Below are positions 38,841-50,796 of a DNA stretch of 64,000 nt, one piece after another. The notes beneath the pieces are model-generated. The model was not told the origin of the DNA and searched no databases. It saw only the letters and a program-made list of their open reading frames with translations. The DNA lies in assembly GCF_000383415.1 (NCBI RefSeq), contig NZ_KB911259.1, positions 213,007 to 277,006 of the forward strand, read 5' to 3'. How positions within the stretch are numbered: the stretch's first letter is position 1; each line of letters begins with the position of its first letter. Source of the DNA: Hyphomicrobium zavarzinii ATCC 27496 (GTDB lineage Bacteria; Pseudomonadota; Alphaproteobacteria; Rhizobiales; Hyphomicrobiaceae). A program made the translations under genes and the position numbers.

Positions 38841-40400
38841 CTAGCGCCCCGCCTTGTCGCGCCCCTTGCCGCGCGACGCGAAGCGCACCGCTTCCTCGGC
38901 CGCGCGAACGATCGCCTTGGCCTTGTTGATGCACTCCTGCTGTTCCTTCTCGGGAACGCTGTCGAACACGATACCCGCCCCAGCCTGCACGTAGAGACGG
39001 CCGTCCTTGACGAGCGCCGTGCGCAACACGATGCACGTGTCCATCTCGCCGTCCGCCGTGAAGTAGCCGACGCAGCCCGCATAAGGACCGCGCTTGGCTT
39101 TCTCCAACTCGTCGATGATCTCCATCGAACGCACTTTCGGCGCACCCGACACTGTGCCCGCTGGGAATCCGGCCATCAGCGCATCGATCGCATCGTGCTT
39201 TCCGGCCAGCTTGCCCACCACGTTCGACACGATGTGCATCACGTGGCTGTAGCGCTCGATGACGAATTTCGCCGTCACCTCGACGGTGCCGACCTCGGCG
39301 ACGCGGCCGACGTCGTTGCGGCCGAGATCGAGCAGCATCAGGTGCTCGCTGCGCTCCTTGGGATCGCGCAGCAGAGCCTCACCCAGCGCCTTGTCCTCGG
39401 CATCCGTCGCCCCGCGCGGCGCCGTGCCTGCGATCGGACGGATGGTCACCTCGCCATCGCGCAGCCGCACCAGGATTTCCGGGCTCGACCCGACGAGGGC
39501 GAACGAGCCGAGATCCAGGTGGAACAGGAAGGGCGACGGATTGGTGCGCCGTAAAGCGCGATAGAGCGCGAATGGCGGCAGCGCGAACGGCGCCGAGAAG
39601 CGCTGCGAAAGCACCACCTGGAAAATGTCTCCGGCGCGGATGAACTCCTTGGCCTTCTCGACCATGGACATGTATTCGCGCGGCGTGGTGTTGGAGCGCG
39701 GCTCGGGCTGAGCGAGCTTCTTGGGCGTGAGCGCTCCGCTGTGAGGCAACGGCTCGTCGAGAGCCTGCACGGCGCTCTTCAACCGCTTCAACGCGGCCTT
39801 GTAGGCCTTCTCCGCGTCGGATTTGTCGCCCGGGCGCACCGGCGTCACCAGGCTGATCTCGTCTTTCACGGAATCGAAGATCACGATCACCGTCGGGCGC
39901 ATGAGAACGGCATCGGGCACGCCGAGCTCGTTCTCCTTCACCTCCGGCAGCTTCTCGATGAGCCGAACCGTGTCGTAGCCCATGTAGCCGAACACGCCAG
40001 CCGACATCGGCGGCAGCTCGGCAGGCAGAGACAAGCGCGACTGGCCCAGAAATTCGCGCAGCGAGACGAGCGCAGGCTTACCGTCCGTCTTGAAGGCGTC
40101 CGGCTTGCGAACCGGATCGCGATTGATCTCCGCGACCTCGCCGTTCGCCCGCCAGACGATATCCGGATCGAACCCGACCACCGAGTAGCGCCCGCGCGAA
40201 GCGCCGCCCTCGACCGACTCGAGCAGGAACGAGAACGGCCGGCTGCGCGCGAGCTTGAGGTACACCGAAACCGGCGTCTCGAGATCGGCGACCAGCCGCG
40301 TCCACACCACCTGCGGCTCACCGGCCCGATAGCGTTTCGTGAAGGCATCGAGCGATGGCAACGCTTCGATGCCCGAGGTTCTCTGCGAGAGCGTGCTCAA
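38841..40400 (-). CDS. trpE: anthranilate synthase component I
   Basis: Makes anthranilate from chorismate with glutamine-derived ammonia, the first step of tryptophan synthesis. It has 519 residues. RGRYSVVGFDPDIVWRANGE is the tryptophan-binding region. PFALYRALRRTNPSPFLFHL, RPIAGTAPRGATDAEDKALG and MLLDLGRNDVGRVAEVG follow. GFPAGTVSGAPKVRSMEIID and the C-terminal VQAGAGIVFDSVPEKEQQEC complete it. It follows ppiD by 15 bases. The next trp genes (trpG, trpD) are not in this window. Confidence 0.95.
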   Translation of the reverse strand: MSTLSQRTSGIEALPSLDAFTKRYRAGEPQVVWTRLVADLETPVSVYLKLARSRPFSFLLESVEGGASRGRYSVVGFDPDIVWRANGEVAEINRDPVRKPDAFKTDGKPALVSLREFLGQSRLSLPAELPPMSAGVFGYMGYDTVRLIEKLPEVKENELGVPDAVLMRPTVIVIFDSVKDEISLVTPVRPGDKSDAEKAYKAALKRLKSAVQALDEPLPHSGALTPKKLAQPEPRSNTTPREYMSMVEKAKEFIRAGDIFQVVLSQRFSAPFALPPFALYRALRRTNPSPFLFHLDLGSFALVGSSPEILVRLRDGEVTIRPIAGTAPRGATDAEDKALGEALLRDPKERSEHLMLLDLGRNDVGRVAEVGTVEVTAKFVIERYSHVMHIVSNVVGKLAGKHDAIDALMAGFPAGTVSGAPKVRSMEIIDELEKAKRGPYAGCVGYFTADGEMDTCIVLRTALVKDGRLYVQAGAGIVFDSVPEKEQQECINKAKAIVRAAEEAVRFASRGKGRDKAGR

Positions 40401-40415
40401 GAGAACGGACTCCCC

Positions 40416-42320
40416 TTACTGCTCGGTGCCTGTCCCCGCACCCGTGGCCCGCGCAAGCTCGGCCTCGTTGATGTGCACCTTGAGGTCGGCCTTGAGCGCG
40501 TTGACGTAGGCGATCAGGTCATCGTTGGCGAGCTGGTCGGCGAGCTCCTTGTTGAGCGCGTCGCTCTGTTCCTTCGTGGGAGCCCCCGCGGGAACGATGT
40601 CCTTGATCTGGAAAATGATGCGGCTCGCCCGGTCGCTCGTCTCCGCATAGCCCGCGCCGCCCTTGGGCAGGGCGAACGCCTGCTTCACCGCCTCCGTCGT
40701 GAGGCCCGGGGGCGAGAGATTGCGCTTGATCATGTCAAGCACCTCGGCCTTGCCGCCCGCTTCCCCGGCGATCTTCTCGAAAGGCTCGCCAGCCTTGAGA
40801 CGATCCACGAGCTTCTGCGCCAGATCGTTCAGGAGACGCGACTTCTCCTTGTCGATGTAAAGCGTCTTCACCTCGGCCTTCACCTCGTCGAACGGCTTCT
40901 GCTTGCGCTCCGTCACGCCGAGCACGTCGAACCAGGCAAATGCGGGGCCGGGAAGCTCCACGGCGTCGGGCTGCGTGCCGACGCCCGTCGCGAACACGTC
41001 CTTGAGCACGATGGCGGCATCCGGAATGTCGATCGCGGTCTTGCCGTCGGGCGTCTTGTTGTCCCGGTCCACGGCGTCGATGTCGAAGAACTTGAGCTTC
41101 TGCTCCTCGGCGATCTCCTTGAGAGTCTTGCCGGCGTTGCGGCCTTCCTCGATGAGATCGAAACGCTCCTGGATCAGGCCCTGCGCACGCTCACCCGCGA
41201 GCTTGTCGCGCACCTTGTCCTTCACCTCCTCGAACGTGCTTTCCTTGCCCGGATCGATCTCCACGGCTCGCACCAGCACGGTCGCGAAACGGCCCTCGAT
41301 CACGTCGGAGATCTTGTCGCGCTCCAGGCTGAAAGCCGCATCCGCGATCTTGGGATCGATGAGCGCGCTCTTCGTCACCATGCCAAGACTGACATCGGCC
41401 TCGGTGGCACCGGCTTCCTTCGCGACATCGAAGAAGTTCTTCTTGCCCTCGGCCAGGTCCTTGCGGGCCGCTTCCGCGGCAGCCTTGTCCTTGAAGGAGA
41501 TCTGCTGGATGCGGCGGCGCTCCGGCTTGTCGTAGGTCGCCTTGTGATCGGTGTAATAAGTCTTGAGCTCATCGTCGGTCAGCGTGATCTCGGACTTGAG
41601 CGCATCCGACGACAGCACCAGCATCGCCACCTTGCGATACTCGGGCGTCATGAACTCCGTCTTCTGCGCCTCGTAGGTCTCGTTCAGCTTCGCCTCGTCC
41701 GGATCGGGCACGGTGATCTTGGACGCATCGATGTTCACGAGCTCGATGGTGCGCGTCTCCTCCCGCCACTTGTGGAGGTCCTCGATCATCGGCTTCGGCA
41801 CCACGATGGCGGACGAGAGCGCGTCAGAGATCTGCCCGCGCACCTCGTCGTCACGGCGGATTGCGAGGAAGCCCTGCTCGCTGAGGCCCATCTGGCGAAG
41901 CAGACCGTCGAAGCCCAGTCGCGAGAACTTGCCGTCCGGCCCGTGGAAGTTCGGATCGTTGCGCACGCCTTCCGCCAGCGTCTCGTCAGAGAGCGAGAGG
42001 CCGAGCTTCTCGGCATGGCTCTTGACGGCCGCCTGCGCGATCAGCTCGTTGAGCGCCTGACGGTCGAGACGCAGCATCAGGCCCTGCTCGGTGGTAAGGC
42101 GTCCGCCGTCCTGGAGCTGCACCGAGCGCAGCTTGCTCTGAAATGCGCGCTGGAAGTCGGTCACCGTGATGTCGGTGTCACCCACCTTCGCCACCGATCC
42201 GCGCCCGAATCCTCGGAACACGTCGGCAACGTTCCAGAAGATACCGAAGCTCACGATCAGGACCGCGAACAGGAGCTTGGCCAGCCAGCCTTGGGCGCCG
42301 CGTCGGAGGGCGTCGAGCAT
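40416..42320 (-). CDS. ppiD: membrane-anchored peptidyl-prolyl isomerase (PpiD-like)
   Basis: Periplasmic folding factor anchored by one N-terminal TM helix (about 12-34, LLFAVLIVSFGIFWNVADVF). It has 634 residues with a SurA_N-type chaperone part (about 40-170) and a parvulin domain. Typical pieces are KVGDTDITVTDFQRAFQSKL, ALNELIAQAAVKSHAEKLGL and LTDDELKTYYTDHKATYDKP. ATG at 42320 starts MLDALRRGAQGWLAK; the in-frame extension to 42479 is not supported. The ppiD-trpE pair divergent from tpiA is a standard alphaproteobacterial layout. Confidence 0.93.
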   Translation of the reverse strand: MLDALRRGAQGWLAKLLFAVLIVSFGIFWNVADVFRGFGRGSVAKVGDTDITVTDFQRAFQSKLRSVQLQDGGRLTTEQGLMLRLDRQALNELIAQAAVKSHAEKLGLSLSDETLAEGVRNDPNFHGPDGKFSRLGFDGLLRQMGLSEQGFLAIRRDDEVRGQISDALSSAIVVPKPMIEDLHKWREETRTIELVNIDASKITVPDPDEAKLNETYEAQKTEFMTPEYRKVAMLVLSSDALKSEITLTDDELKTYYTDHKATYDKPERRRIQQISFKDKAAAEAARKDLAEGKKNFFDVAKEAGATEADVSLGMVTKSALIDPKIADAAFSLERDKISDVIEGRFATVLVRAVEIDPGKESTFEEVKDKVRDKLAGERAQGLIQERFDLIEEGRNAGKTLKEIAEEQKLKFFDIDAVDRDNKTPDGKTAIDIPDAAIVLKDVFATGVGTQPDAVELPGPAFAWFDVLGVTERKQKPFDEVKAEVKTLYIDKEKSRLLNDLAQKLVDRLKAGEPFEKIAGEAGGKAEVLDMIKRNLSPPGLTTEAVKQAFALPKGGAGYAETSDRASRIIFQIKDIVPAGAPTKEQSDALNKELADQLANDDLIAYVNALKADLKVHINEAELARATGAGTGTEQ

Positions 42321-42600
42321 AGAAAATGATCTTCCTGTTAAATGCGGGCCGACGAGCGCACATTGTTCTTTTGGGCTCGGCCGCACCGCTTGCAGAAAAA
42401 GTTTATCCCGTCCATGACGGGACGCACGGGACTGATATGAAGCCCAGCCCGCTTCTGAATGCAAGACCGAGCTGCGCAACGGACATTAAACAAAGTTCCG
42501 GCTTCCCGGCCAACCCCTTAAGGGGCAAAAGCGGGGCCGGGAGGCGCGGCCCGCGGGGCAGGCCGGCGAAACGAACAAAGATGACGGAGCATCCGAGCCG

Positions 42601-43368
42601 ATGAGCGAAGCTGAGAGCGCAATCCGCCCCTTGGTCGCCGGAAACTGGAAGATGAACGGACTCGCGGCCGCCCTCGGAGAGGCCGCCGCCGTGCGCGACG
42701 CCCTCCCGGGTCTAGGCACGGGCGCTCCAAGTGTCATGATCTGCCCGCCCGCAACCCTCCTGGCCGCCCTCGCAGCGGCCGCCAAGGGCTCGAACCTCGA
42801 GGTCGGCGGACAGGACTGCCACGCAGCGGCTTCGGGGGCTCACACTGGTGATATTGCAGCCGAAATGCTGAAAGATGCGGGCGCCGCCGCCGTCATCGTC
42901 GGCCATTCCGAGCGCCGCGCCGACCACGGCGAGCTGGACCGGGTCGTCCGCGCCAAGGCCACCGCCGCCCACCGGGCCGGGCTCACGGCCATCATCTGCA
43001 TCGGCGAGACCAAGGGACAGCGTCTCACCGGGCTAACTCTCGATGTGGTCGACCGCCAGCTCAAAGCGTCCCTGCCCGACTCCGTATCCTGCACCAATAC
43101 CGTGGTTGCCTATGAGCCTATCTGGGCCATCGGCACCGGTTTGACGCCCGAGCCCCGGGATGTGGCCGAGGTCCATGCCGCCATCCGCAAGAGCCTCGAG
43201 GCGCGCTTCGGCGAGGCTGGCCGGCGCATCCGCATTCTTTACGGCGGCTCCGTAAAACCCTCCAACGCCAAGGAGTTGCTCTCACTCCCAAACGTGAATG
43301 GCGCCCTCGTTGGCGGGGCGAGCCTCAAGGCCGCCGATTTCCTCGCCATCATCCGGGCCTACGCGTAA
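42601..43368 (+). CDS. tpiA: triosephosphate isomerase
   Basis: Interconverts dihydroxyacetone phosphate and glyceraldehyde-3-phosphate. It has 255 residues: GNWKMNG (Lys of the active site), [34 protein letters not shown] (catalytic His), [15 protein letters not shown] (catalytic Glu and flexible loop) and [16 protein letters not shown]. First gene of tpiA-orf-secG-orf-pyrG. Confidence 0.97.
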   Translation: MSEAESAIRPLVAGNWKMNGLAAALGEAAAVRDALPGLGTGAPSVMICPPATLLAALAAAAKGSNLEVGGQDCHAAASGAHTGDIAAEMLKDAGAAAVIVGHSERRADHGELDRVVRAKATAAHRAGLTAIICIGETKGQRLTGLTLDVVDRQLKASLPDSVSCTNTVVAYEPIWAIGTGLTPEPRDVAEVHAAIRKSLEARFGEAGRRIRILYGGSVKPSNAKELLSLPNVNGALVGGASLKAADFLAIIRAYA

Positions 43369-43501
43369 GACCCCTCGGCACCCGGCCGGGGCTGAAAATT
43401 CATCTCGCCGGCCGAAAACGAACGGCATAAGTAGCAGCCCTGAATTGCAGGCACACGGAGCAACGGCCATGAAGGGACACCCAAACGAGCGAGGTGGAAC
43501 C

Positions 43502-43975
43502 ATGCGGATCGGCCGTTCACGTCTGCTCGCTGCCATCCTTCTTGTGGCCGCACCCGCCGCCGCCAGCGCCGCGCCGCTCGATGCGCCAGCCTGCACCGCG
43601 CTCAAGACCGAGTACGACGGCCTCGTCTCGGGCGGCGCCAAAGCCGATATGGACCGCGGCCCGGCATGGGCGAAGACGAACCTCAGCCCCGACAAACTGC
43701 AGAAGATCGAGCGCCTGATCGCGCTTCAGGAGCAGCTGAGCTTCCGCTGCGGCGAGTTCCTGACCGCCCGCCCGCTCCTCAAGGAACCGCCCAAGCCGCC
43801 GCAGGAGGCCGGCGCGGAAGGCAAGGACGGGAAGGACGGGAAGGACGGCAAAAAGGCTACCGCCAAGGCGGCAGCCGATTCCCAAGATGGCGCAACGCCT
43901 TCCAACATTCCTCCGCCCAAGCGGAAGAACAAGGACGCCGCCTCTGCCGCGGGCAAGACCTCGAGCAGGAACTGA
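43502..43975 (+). CDS. small secreted protein with a charged C-terminus, unknown
   Basis: A 157-residue protein with a signal peptide (about 1-23, ending ASA). It has a globular core with two Cys (PACTALKTEYDGLV, FRCGEFLTARPLL) and a low-complexity tail with GKDGKDGKDGKK and basic/Pro-rich segments. ATG at 43502 has GAGGTGG upstream; an ATG at 43469 would add 11 residues. It lies in the tpiA-secG gap on the same strand. Confidence 0.65.
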   Translation: MRIGRSRLLAAILLVAAPAAASAAPLDAPACTALKTEYDGLVSGGAKADMDRGPAWAKTNLSPDKLQKIERLIALQEQLSFRCGEFLTARPLLKEPPKPPQEAGAEGKDGKDGKDGKKATAKAAADSQDGATPSNIPPPKRKNKDAASAAGKTSSRN

Positions 43976-44132
43976 CCTGGACCACTCCGCGCGCCCGCCG
44001 CCGCGACAACCCGAGCATCCTGAGGAGCCAAAGACGCGCCGCCATCTAGCCCTCGCGGCCCGGCTGGTGTAGAAGCCCAGAAAAATCCCCCCAAATGGCC
44101 CTCGCGGGAGAGGGCATGGAGCCCATCACCAC

Positions 44133-44486
44133 ATGATCACGGTTCTTCTCGTCATCCATCTTATGGTTGCAGCCGCACTGGTTGCCGTCGTGCTCTGGCA
44201 GCGCTCCGAAGGCGGCGCGCTCGGCATCGGCGGCGGTGGCGGCGGCTTCCTCACCGGCCGCGGAACCGCCAACCTGCTCACGCGCACCACGGCCATTCTC
44301 GCCGCCTGCTTCTTCCTGACGAGCATTCTCCTCACGCTCGTCTCCCAGCATTCGGCACCCAAGGGATCGGCCTTCGACAACGCGGCACCCGCTTCCTCGT
44401 CCGCACCGGCCGCGCCGGCTGGTACGCCGACGCCTGCCCCTGCCGACAACGCCCCGCGCGGCGGCATTCTCGACAAGCTGCAGTAA
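44133..44486 (+). CDS. secG: protein translocase subunit SecG
   Basis: Small subunit of the SecYEG channel. It has 117 residues with two TM helices (about 3-20 and 50-70), the family motif VLWQRSEGGALGIGGGGGG (about 22-40) and GRGTANLLTRTTA. The C-terminus is an Ala/Pro-rich tail. It stands between tpiA and pyrG, as in most alphaproteobacteria. Confidence 0.93.
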   Translation: MITVLLVIHLMVAAALVAVVLWQRSEGGALGIGGGGGGFLTGRGTANLLTRTTAILAACFFLTSILLTLVSQHSAPKGSAFDNAAPASSSAPAAPAGTPTPAPADNAPRGGILDKLQ

Positions 44487-44591
44487 GAGCCAGCAGCCGC
44501 TTGCGAGATCTGAGGATGTGGCCGGTGCGCAACTGGCCACAGCCCCGGCGTGTTGCTAGCGTGCTTCCGGGTTGGGGAGCGGAGAACGGCC

Positions 44592-45158
44592 ATGCATCGG
44601 GGACACGAGCATCGGGGCACCAGGCGTCGCGGACTGAGCAGCGCCTCCGGAGCAGCGATCGCGAGCATGGGAGCAGCCATTGCGCTGTCGGCCTGCTCGG
44701 CGGGCATGCCCGGCCTCGCACCCGGCGCGCTCCCCTATCAGCGCTCGAACGCCATCGTCACCACCGGCTTCAAGGAAACCGAGGTCGCGCCCAACCAGTA
44801 CCGCATCGAGGTCGTCGGCAACGCCAACACGCCGCGGGAACGGCTCGAGAAAATCGCAGCCACGCGCGCAGCCGAGATCGGCACTGAAAACCGCCTGGGC
44901 TATTTCCGCATCGACGGCGTGGAGCTCGCCACCCGCTGCGAGCAATACACCGTTGGCGGCCAGCGCGGCGGTAGCGGCACGGAAAAGCGCAGGCAGCAGC
45001 ACACCGTCTTGACCGCGAACGTCACCTACACCAAGCAGCCGGCGGACCCGAGCTACGTGGAAGCCAAGACGGCCTTCCCGCAGTATCGCGCCGAGCTGGA
45101 CCAGGACCTGTCGGCGCCTCTGCCCGCCGATCCCGCGCTCTCGGCCCAGTGCAGCTAG
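44592..45158 (+). CDS. CC0125/CC1285-like lipoprotein
   Basis: A 188-residue precursor with a lipobox ending LSAC (Cys about 35). The conserved block TGFKETEVAPNQYRIEVVGN and TPRERLEKIAATRAAEIG are typical of the CC0125/CC1285 lipoprotein family, function unknown. Two more Cys occur. ATG at 44592 has GGAG upstream. The long basic N-terminus before the hydrophobic segment is atypical. Located between secG and pyrG. Confidence 0.75.
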   Translation: MHRGHEHRGTRRRGLSSASGAAIASMGAAIALSACSAGMPGLAPGALPYQRSNAIVTTGFKETEVAPNQYRIEVVGNANTPRERLEKIAATRAAEIGTENRLGYFRIDGVELATRCEQYTVGGQRGGSGTEKRRQQHTVLTANVTYTKQPADPSYVEAKTAFPQYRAELDQDLSAPLPADPALSAQCS

Positions 45159-45180
45159 ACGTGCAGCTAGACGTGCAGTT
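45149..45180. repeat. 12-bp tandem duplication over a stop codon
   Basis: GTGCAGCTAGAC occurs twice in tandem plus a partial third copy, and the lipoprotein's TAG stop is in the first copy. A recent small slippage event. Confidence 0.8.
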
Positions 45181-45289
45181 AACAAGACGCGGCCGAGACG
45201 CCACGACCTAACCCCCGCCCGCCTCGCGGCGACGCCAGCCGTCCCGCCGGATGGAACGGCCCGCCCGCTCCACGCGCAATCGTGGATGA

Positions 45290-47825
<2,536 letters not shown>

Positions 47826-48355
47826 GAAGCATCTAGCGATTTGCTCTCCACCGTAACAGCGCGCATTGTGGTTGCGAGGCTCTCGGAGAACCTATAGTCG
47901 CGGGCAGCTAAGACCTCACGTGTTTCACAATCATAAAACAGGACAGCCTCGGCAGTATCGCGGAATTTTAATGAAGAAAATAAATCGACACACAAAATAA
48001 GTATGGGCAGAAGAATAAGAGCCCCAGCCGCAATAAGAACAATCCAGCTAGAGGGCGCTGCCGCAACAAACACGCTCGACAGCGAACTCACTCCAAAGGC
48101 AAGACACGCCGCGACTATGATAAGGCGAACAAGTTCTTTCCTATGAGTAAGAACACCGTCGAGCGATATCGAGCGATTGCGCAAGTTACCCCCTATTGGC
48201 CGATCTAAAACAGTGACCAACTCTAACATTCATCGGCTGAGCTTCCGCATTCAATCCCCAACCAATTCACAGCCCTTTCCACACCGCCGAACCGAATCAG
48301 AGCACACACAAAGTTGCCGCTCCCCCGTGCGCGTCGCGGCGATGAGGGCAGAGAC

Positions 48356-48604
48356 GTGCTCGGATTCATCTCCATCTTCGCGGCCAGCGTCGCGGGCTTC
48401 GCTGACGTTGGCCTTTGGGCAATCGCCGCCTGCGCGATCGCGCTCGCGTCAACATCCTACGCCGAGCACCACGCGCTCTACCGGCGCGGCCAGGAGCTTG
48501 GCCTAACCGACACGCTCCGCGGCGCCATGTTACGTAGTTTCGGGAACGGCCTGATTGCCTCCGGCGCCGCTTACTTCTGTGGCTGGTTTCTGCGCCTGAT
48601 CTGA
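48356..48604 (+). CDS. small membrane protein, unknown
   Basis: An 82-residue protein with hydrophobic stretches at about 2-20 and 20-40 (nearly continuous) and another near 62-80. The start is GTG at 48356, eight bases after GAGG. The last 75 bases overlap the 3' end of the minus-strand TPR-like gene. No family recognised; could be spurious. Confidence 0.45.
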   Translation: MLGFISIFAASVAGFADVGLWAIAACAIALASTSYAEHHALYRRGQELGLTDTLRGAMLRSFGNGLIASGAAYFCGWFLRLI

Positions 48605-49765
48605 CCAGCGCGGCAGCCACGCCCTGTCATATCGATTCTGTGTACGCGCCTGCTCGACACGCCGCCGTCCGTCCCGGATGCGTTTCCGCAACCGCGACGT
48701 TGATTTCCCGATCTCCCAGCGCTTCCTTCTGATTGCGCGGAGCGCAGCCTCATAGGCCGCATGGGCGTCTTCAAGATTTCGATCCTCGATGAGGTTGAAA
48801 TCATACTCATGGGCAAGAAAGGCCGTGAAGTAGTGCGCGTCGCCTTTCTCAACCCACTCCCACGAGGAAAGCGGCTGACAACGATCCATGAGCGGTATCG
48901 GCCCAGGCGCATAGGGACTGCCTTCTAAGCCCGCACGCATACGGAGATAGGCAGTGTAGGAACTCCCATCTATTTCCGCGAGATATCGCTTCGCTCTGGC
49001 AGTAACTATATCCCGATCCCGTTCGGATGGCAGGTTGCGCGCCAGCTCAATCACCACTTCGTACGCCTCTTGGGCGGCATCAAAGTGCCCCAGCTTGCGA
49101 AGCTGGTGCGCTTCAAGCTCCTTGATTTGAAGATCGTTCGCATGGCCGGGCAGACTGAGAGCTGTGCGAAAATGAGAGAGCGCATCCAAATGGGCTTCCG
49201 CACCTGAACGAGCGGACGCAACCGCACCGCGCAAGCTGTAGGCCGTGCAAAGTTCTTGCCTGAGCGAAACGGCCTCCCGCTCCGCGATCGAAAGCTTGTT
49301 GGAAATTGACGTGATGGCCTTGGCCAACTGCCAGTCTGCACTCATGAACACCGACGGAGCCACCGCGCTGTTGTCCCAGCGGTTTTCCCGCAGGACCGCT
49401 TTCAGATCGCGATTGACGAAGGATGGCGCAGCCAGTGTCTGCCCGGGAGCCGGCCGTTGAACGGCATCGAGCGCCTTATCCCGCACATCTCTGAGGCGCG
49501 CGTCTCTCGCGCTGATGTAGCTGTCTAAGCGCTTGTGAAGAACGCGCTCGTGATAGAGCCACCACTTCCATGCACCGAACGCGGCGCCAAAGAGGCCCAC
49601 GATCGTGGAGCCATACTTCTGTAGGAAAGCGACGACAAGCGCGGTGGTACCAGTGGTGTCCTGGCCAAACTTGACCAAGGCGTCATTGATCTTCCGCGCC
49701 GCTAGCTCATTCTCCGTGATCCATGTCAGAACATGGCAAAGCGTTTCCTGTGACCCGCACTCCAT
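48530..49765 (-). CDS. membrane-anchored TPR-like protein, unknown
   Basis: A 411-residue protein with one TM helix (about 45-65, ALVVAFLQKYGSTIVGLFGA). The cytoplasmic part is rich in helical repeats, for example AEAHLDALSHFRTALSLPG, LGHFDAAQEAYEVVIELARN and LEDAHAAYEAALRAIRR. The C-terminus is basic. ATG at 49765 is chosen; the open frame extends to 49891 without a signal. Function unknown, probably an accessory gene acquired with its neighbours. Confidence 0.6.
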   Translation of the reverse strand: MECGSQETLCHVLTWITENELAARKINDALVKFGQDTTGTTALVVAFLQKYGSTIVGLFGAAFGAWKWWLYHERVLHKRLDSYISARDARLRDVRDKALDAVQRPAPGQTLAAPSFVNRDLKAVLRENRWDNSAVAPSVFMSADWQLAKAITSISNKLSIAEREAVSLRQELCTAYSLRGAVASARSGAEAHLDALSHFRTALSLPGHANDLQIKELEAHQLRKLGHFDAAQEAYEVVIELARNLPSERDRDIVTARAKRYLAEIDGSSYTAYLRMRAGLEGSPYAPGPIPLMDRCQPLSSWEWVEKGDAHYFTAFLAHEYDFNLIEDRNLEDAHAAYEAALRAIRRKRWEIGKSTSRLRKRIRDGRRRVEQARTQNRYDRAWLPRWSDQAQKPATEVSGAGGNQAVPETT

Positions 49766-49963
49766 TGCCCACCCCGCACGACATACAAATGGCAATGGCG
49801 AGTACAATGCGCCCGCGCATTGCGCGTGTACAGACATCCGTGCACCTACCCGCACGCGAATCCACAATGTTGCGTGGCACACCGGCAACAAATCTTATCC
49901 CCGCCCTCTCCACGCGCACATACCCTCACCCCATCCCACTCATTCGGGGGCGCTCTGTTTGGG

Positions 49964-49978
49964 CGTGCCTTCGGCACG
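49964..49978. repeat. small hairpin in the repeat-rich gap
   Basis: CGTGCC-TTC-GGCACG, a 6-bp stem with a 3-base loop. It is the first of several such hairpins in 49766-50562, a stretch of 797 bases without a supported gene. Confidence 0.7.
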
Positions 49979-49996
49979 ACGTGAGCTGGGCGTGTA

Positions 49997-50021
49997 ATGC
50001 CGGAGGCATGCTTCCAGCATG
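49997..50021. repeat. double hairpin, copy 1
   Basis: ATGCC-GGA-GGCAT runs into CATGCT-TCC-AGCATG; the two hairpins share bases. The 25-base unit recurs at 50206-50230 with changes that keep the pairing. Confidence 0.8.
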
Positions 50022-50077
50022 GTGAGCGGGAGCTGCGCCTCCCCTCAACGCTGATACCATCAGCCCGGAGCATTTTC

Positions 50078-50102
50078 CGGCGAAGTGGAAACCGGTTCGC
50101 CG
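50078..50102. repeat. dispersed-repeat-like palindrome
   Basis: CGGCGAA and TTCGCCG enclose GTGGAAACCGG. Similar units (cggcgaa next to ccggtt) are common between genes in Rhizobiales, from memory. Confidence 0.6.
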
Positions 50103-50204
50103 CCCGAATATGCGACCACCAAGCAGGAGTTGGAAAGGTGCGGAGCTGCGCTGCACGACGGATGGGGCGGGCAGCCGAACGCGTGCACGGTAGATGTTCG
50201 GGGT

Positions 50205-50230
50205 CATGTCGAAGACATGCTTTCAGCATG
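50205..50230. repeat. double hairpin, copy 2
   Basis: CATGTC-GAA-GACATG runs into CATGCT-TTC-AGCATG. Compared with copy 1 the C-G pair in the first stem is T-A here and the loops differ by transitions. A third hairpin (CGCGG-TT-CCGCG) follows directly. Confidence 0.8.
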
Positions 50231-50329
50231 CGCGGTTCCGCGCCGGTGGAGGTTGCGTCACCGTGGGCCGATCCGCGCTGGAGTCATGCCCAGCGCGCCG
50301 GATTCAATTTCGCGGTGGCTCGCAGCAGC

Positions 50330-50383
50330 AGCGGAGCGGCATGGCCGCATCTGCGAATGTTACCCACGGCCTGCCGCTCCGCT
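50330..50383. repeat. 12-bp inverted repeat with 30-base loop
   Basis: AGCGGAGCGGCA at 50330-50341 and its exact complement at 50372-50383. Within the same gene-free stretch. Confidence 0.7.
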
Positions 50384-50562
50384 CCCCGAGCCGTGCCGAA
50401 AGCATGGAAACGGGTACTCAGCGCCGCTCTTTGACCCGCTTCGAACACCCGTCCGCGATCCCGGCACATCGCGGTTATCCCGCCGTGCGCGCCGTCAACG
50501 CACCGCGTCGGAGGGAACTTGTCCGCCCCGCAGCCGTTCAAACAGGCAAAGTGGAGGATCGC

Positions 50563-50796
50563 ATGGCCGAGCGCAGATTGAACCCGAACCAAATCCCGAA
50601 AGCCCACGCCAAGGAGGACCGCAACACGCCGGGCGAGAGCAGCGGCGAGCAATGCCCGGGCGGCGAGATGAGGCAGCAGTCCGGCCCCGTCGCGCCCACG
50701 CCGCACTCCGAGCACGACACCGAGGTGTGCGTGCGCCCGGCGAACGGCAAGCGCGAGACCCGCACGTCTAATCCACCGCGGCCGGCGTCTCGCTGA
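50563..50796 (+). CDS. 77-residue hydrophilic protein, unknown
   Basis: A small, highly polar protein rich in P, E, R and N with two Cys (about residues 31 and 56), probably disordered. ATG at 50563 has GGAGG close upstream, a strong ribosome-binding site, supporting translation. The last 29 bases overlap the convergent secreted-protein gene. No family recognised. Confidence 0.55.
   Translation: MAERRLNPNQIPKAHAKEDRNTPGESSGEQCPGGEMRQQSGPVAPTPHSEHDTEVCVRPANGKRETRTSNPPRPASR

Noticed and set aside
39741-42329. 862-residue open frame on the plus strand
   Set aside because: It is antisense to ppiD and trpE, has His/Arg/Leu-rich shadow composition, and lacks any recognisable domain or ribosome-binding site.
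49766-50562. possible tRNA or tRNA-like element
   Set aside because: Hairpins are present, but no acceptor stem, anticodon arm or GTTCRA T-loop lines up.
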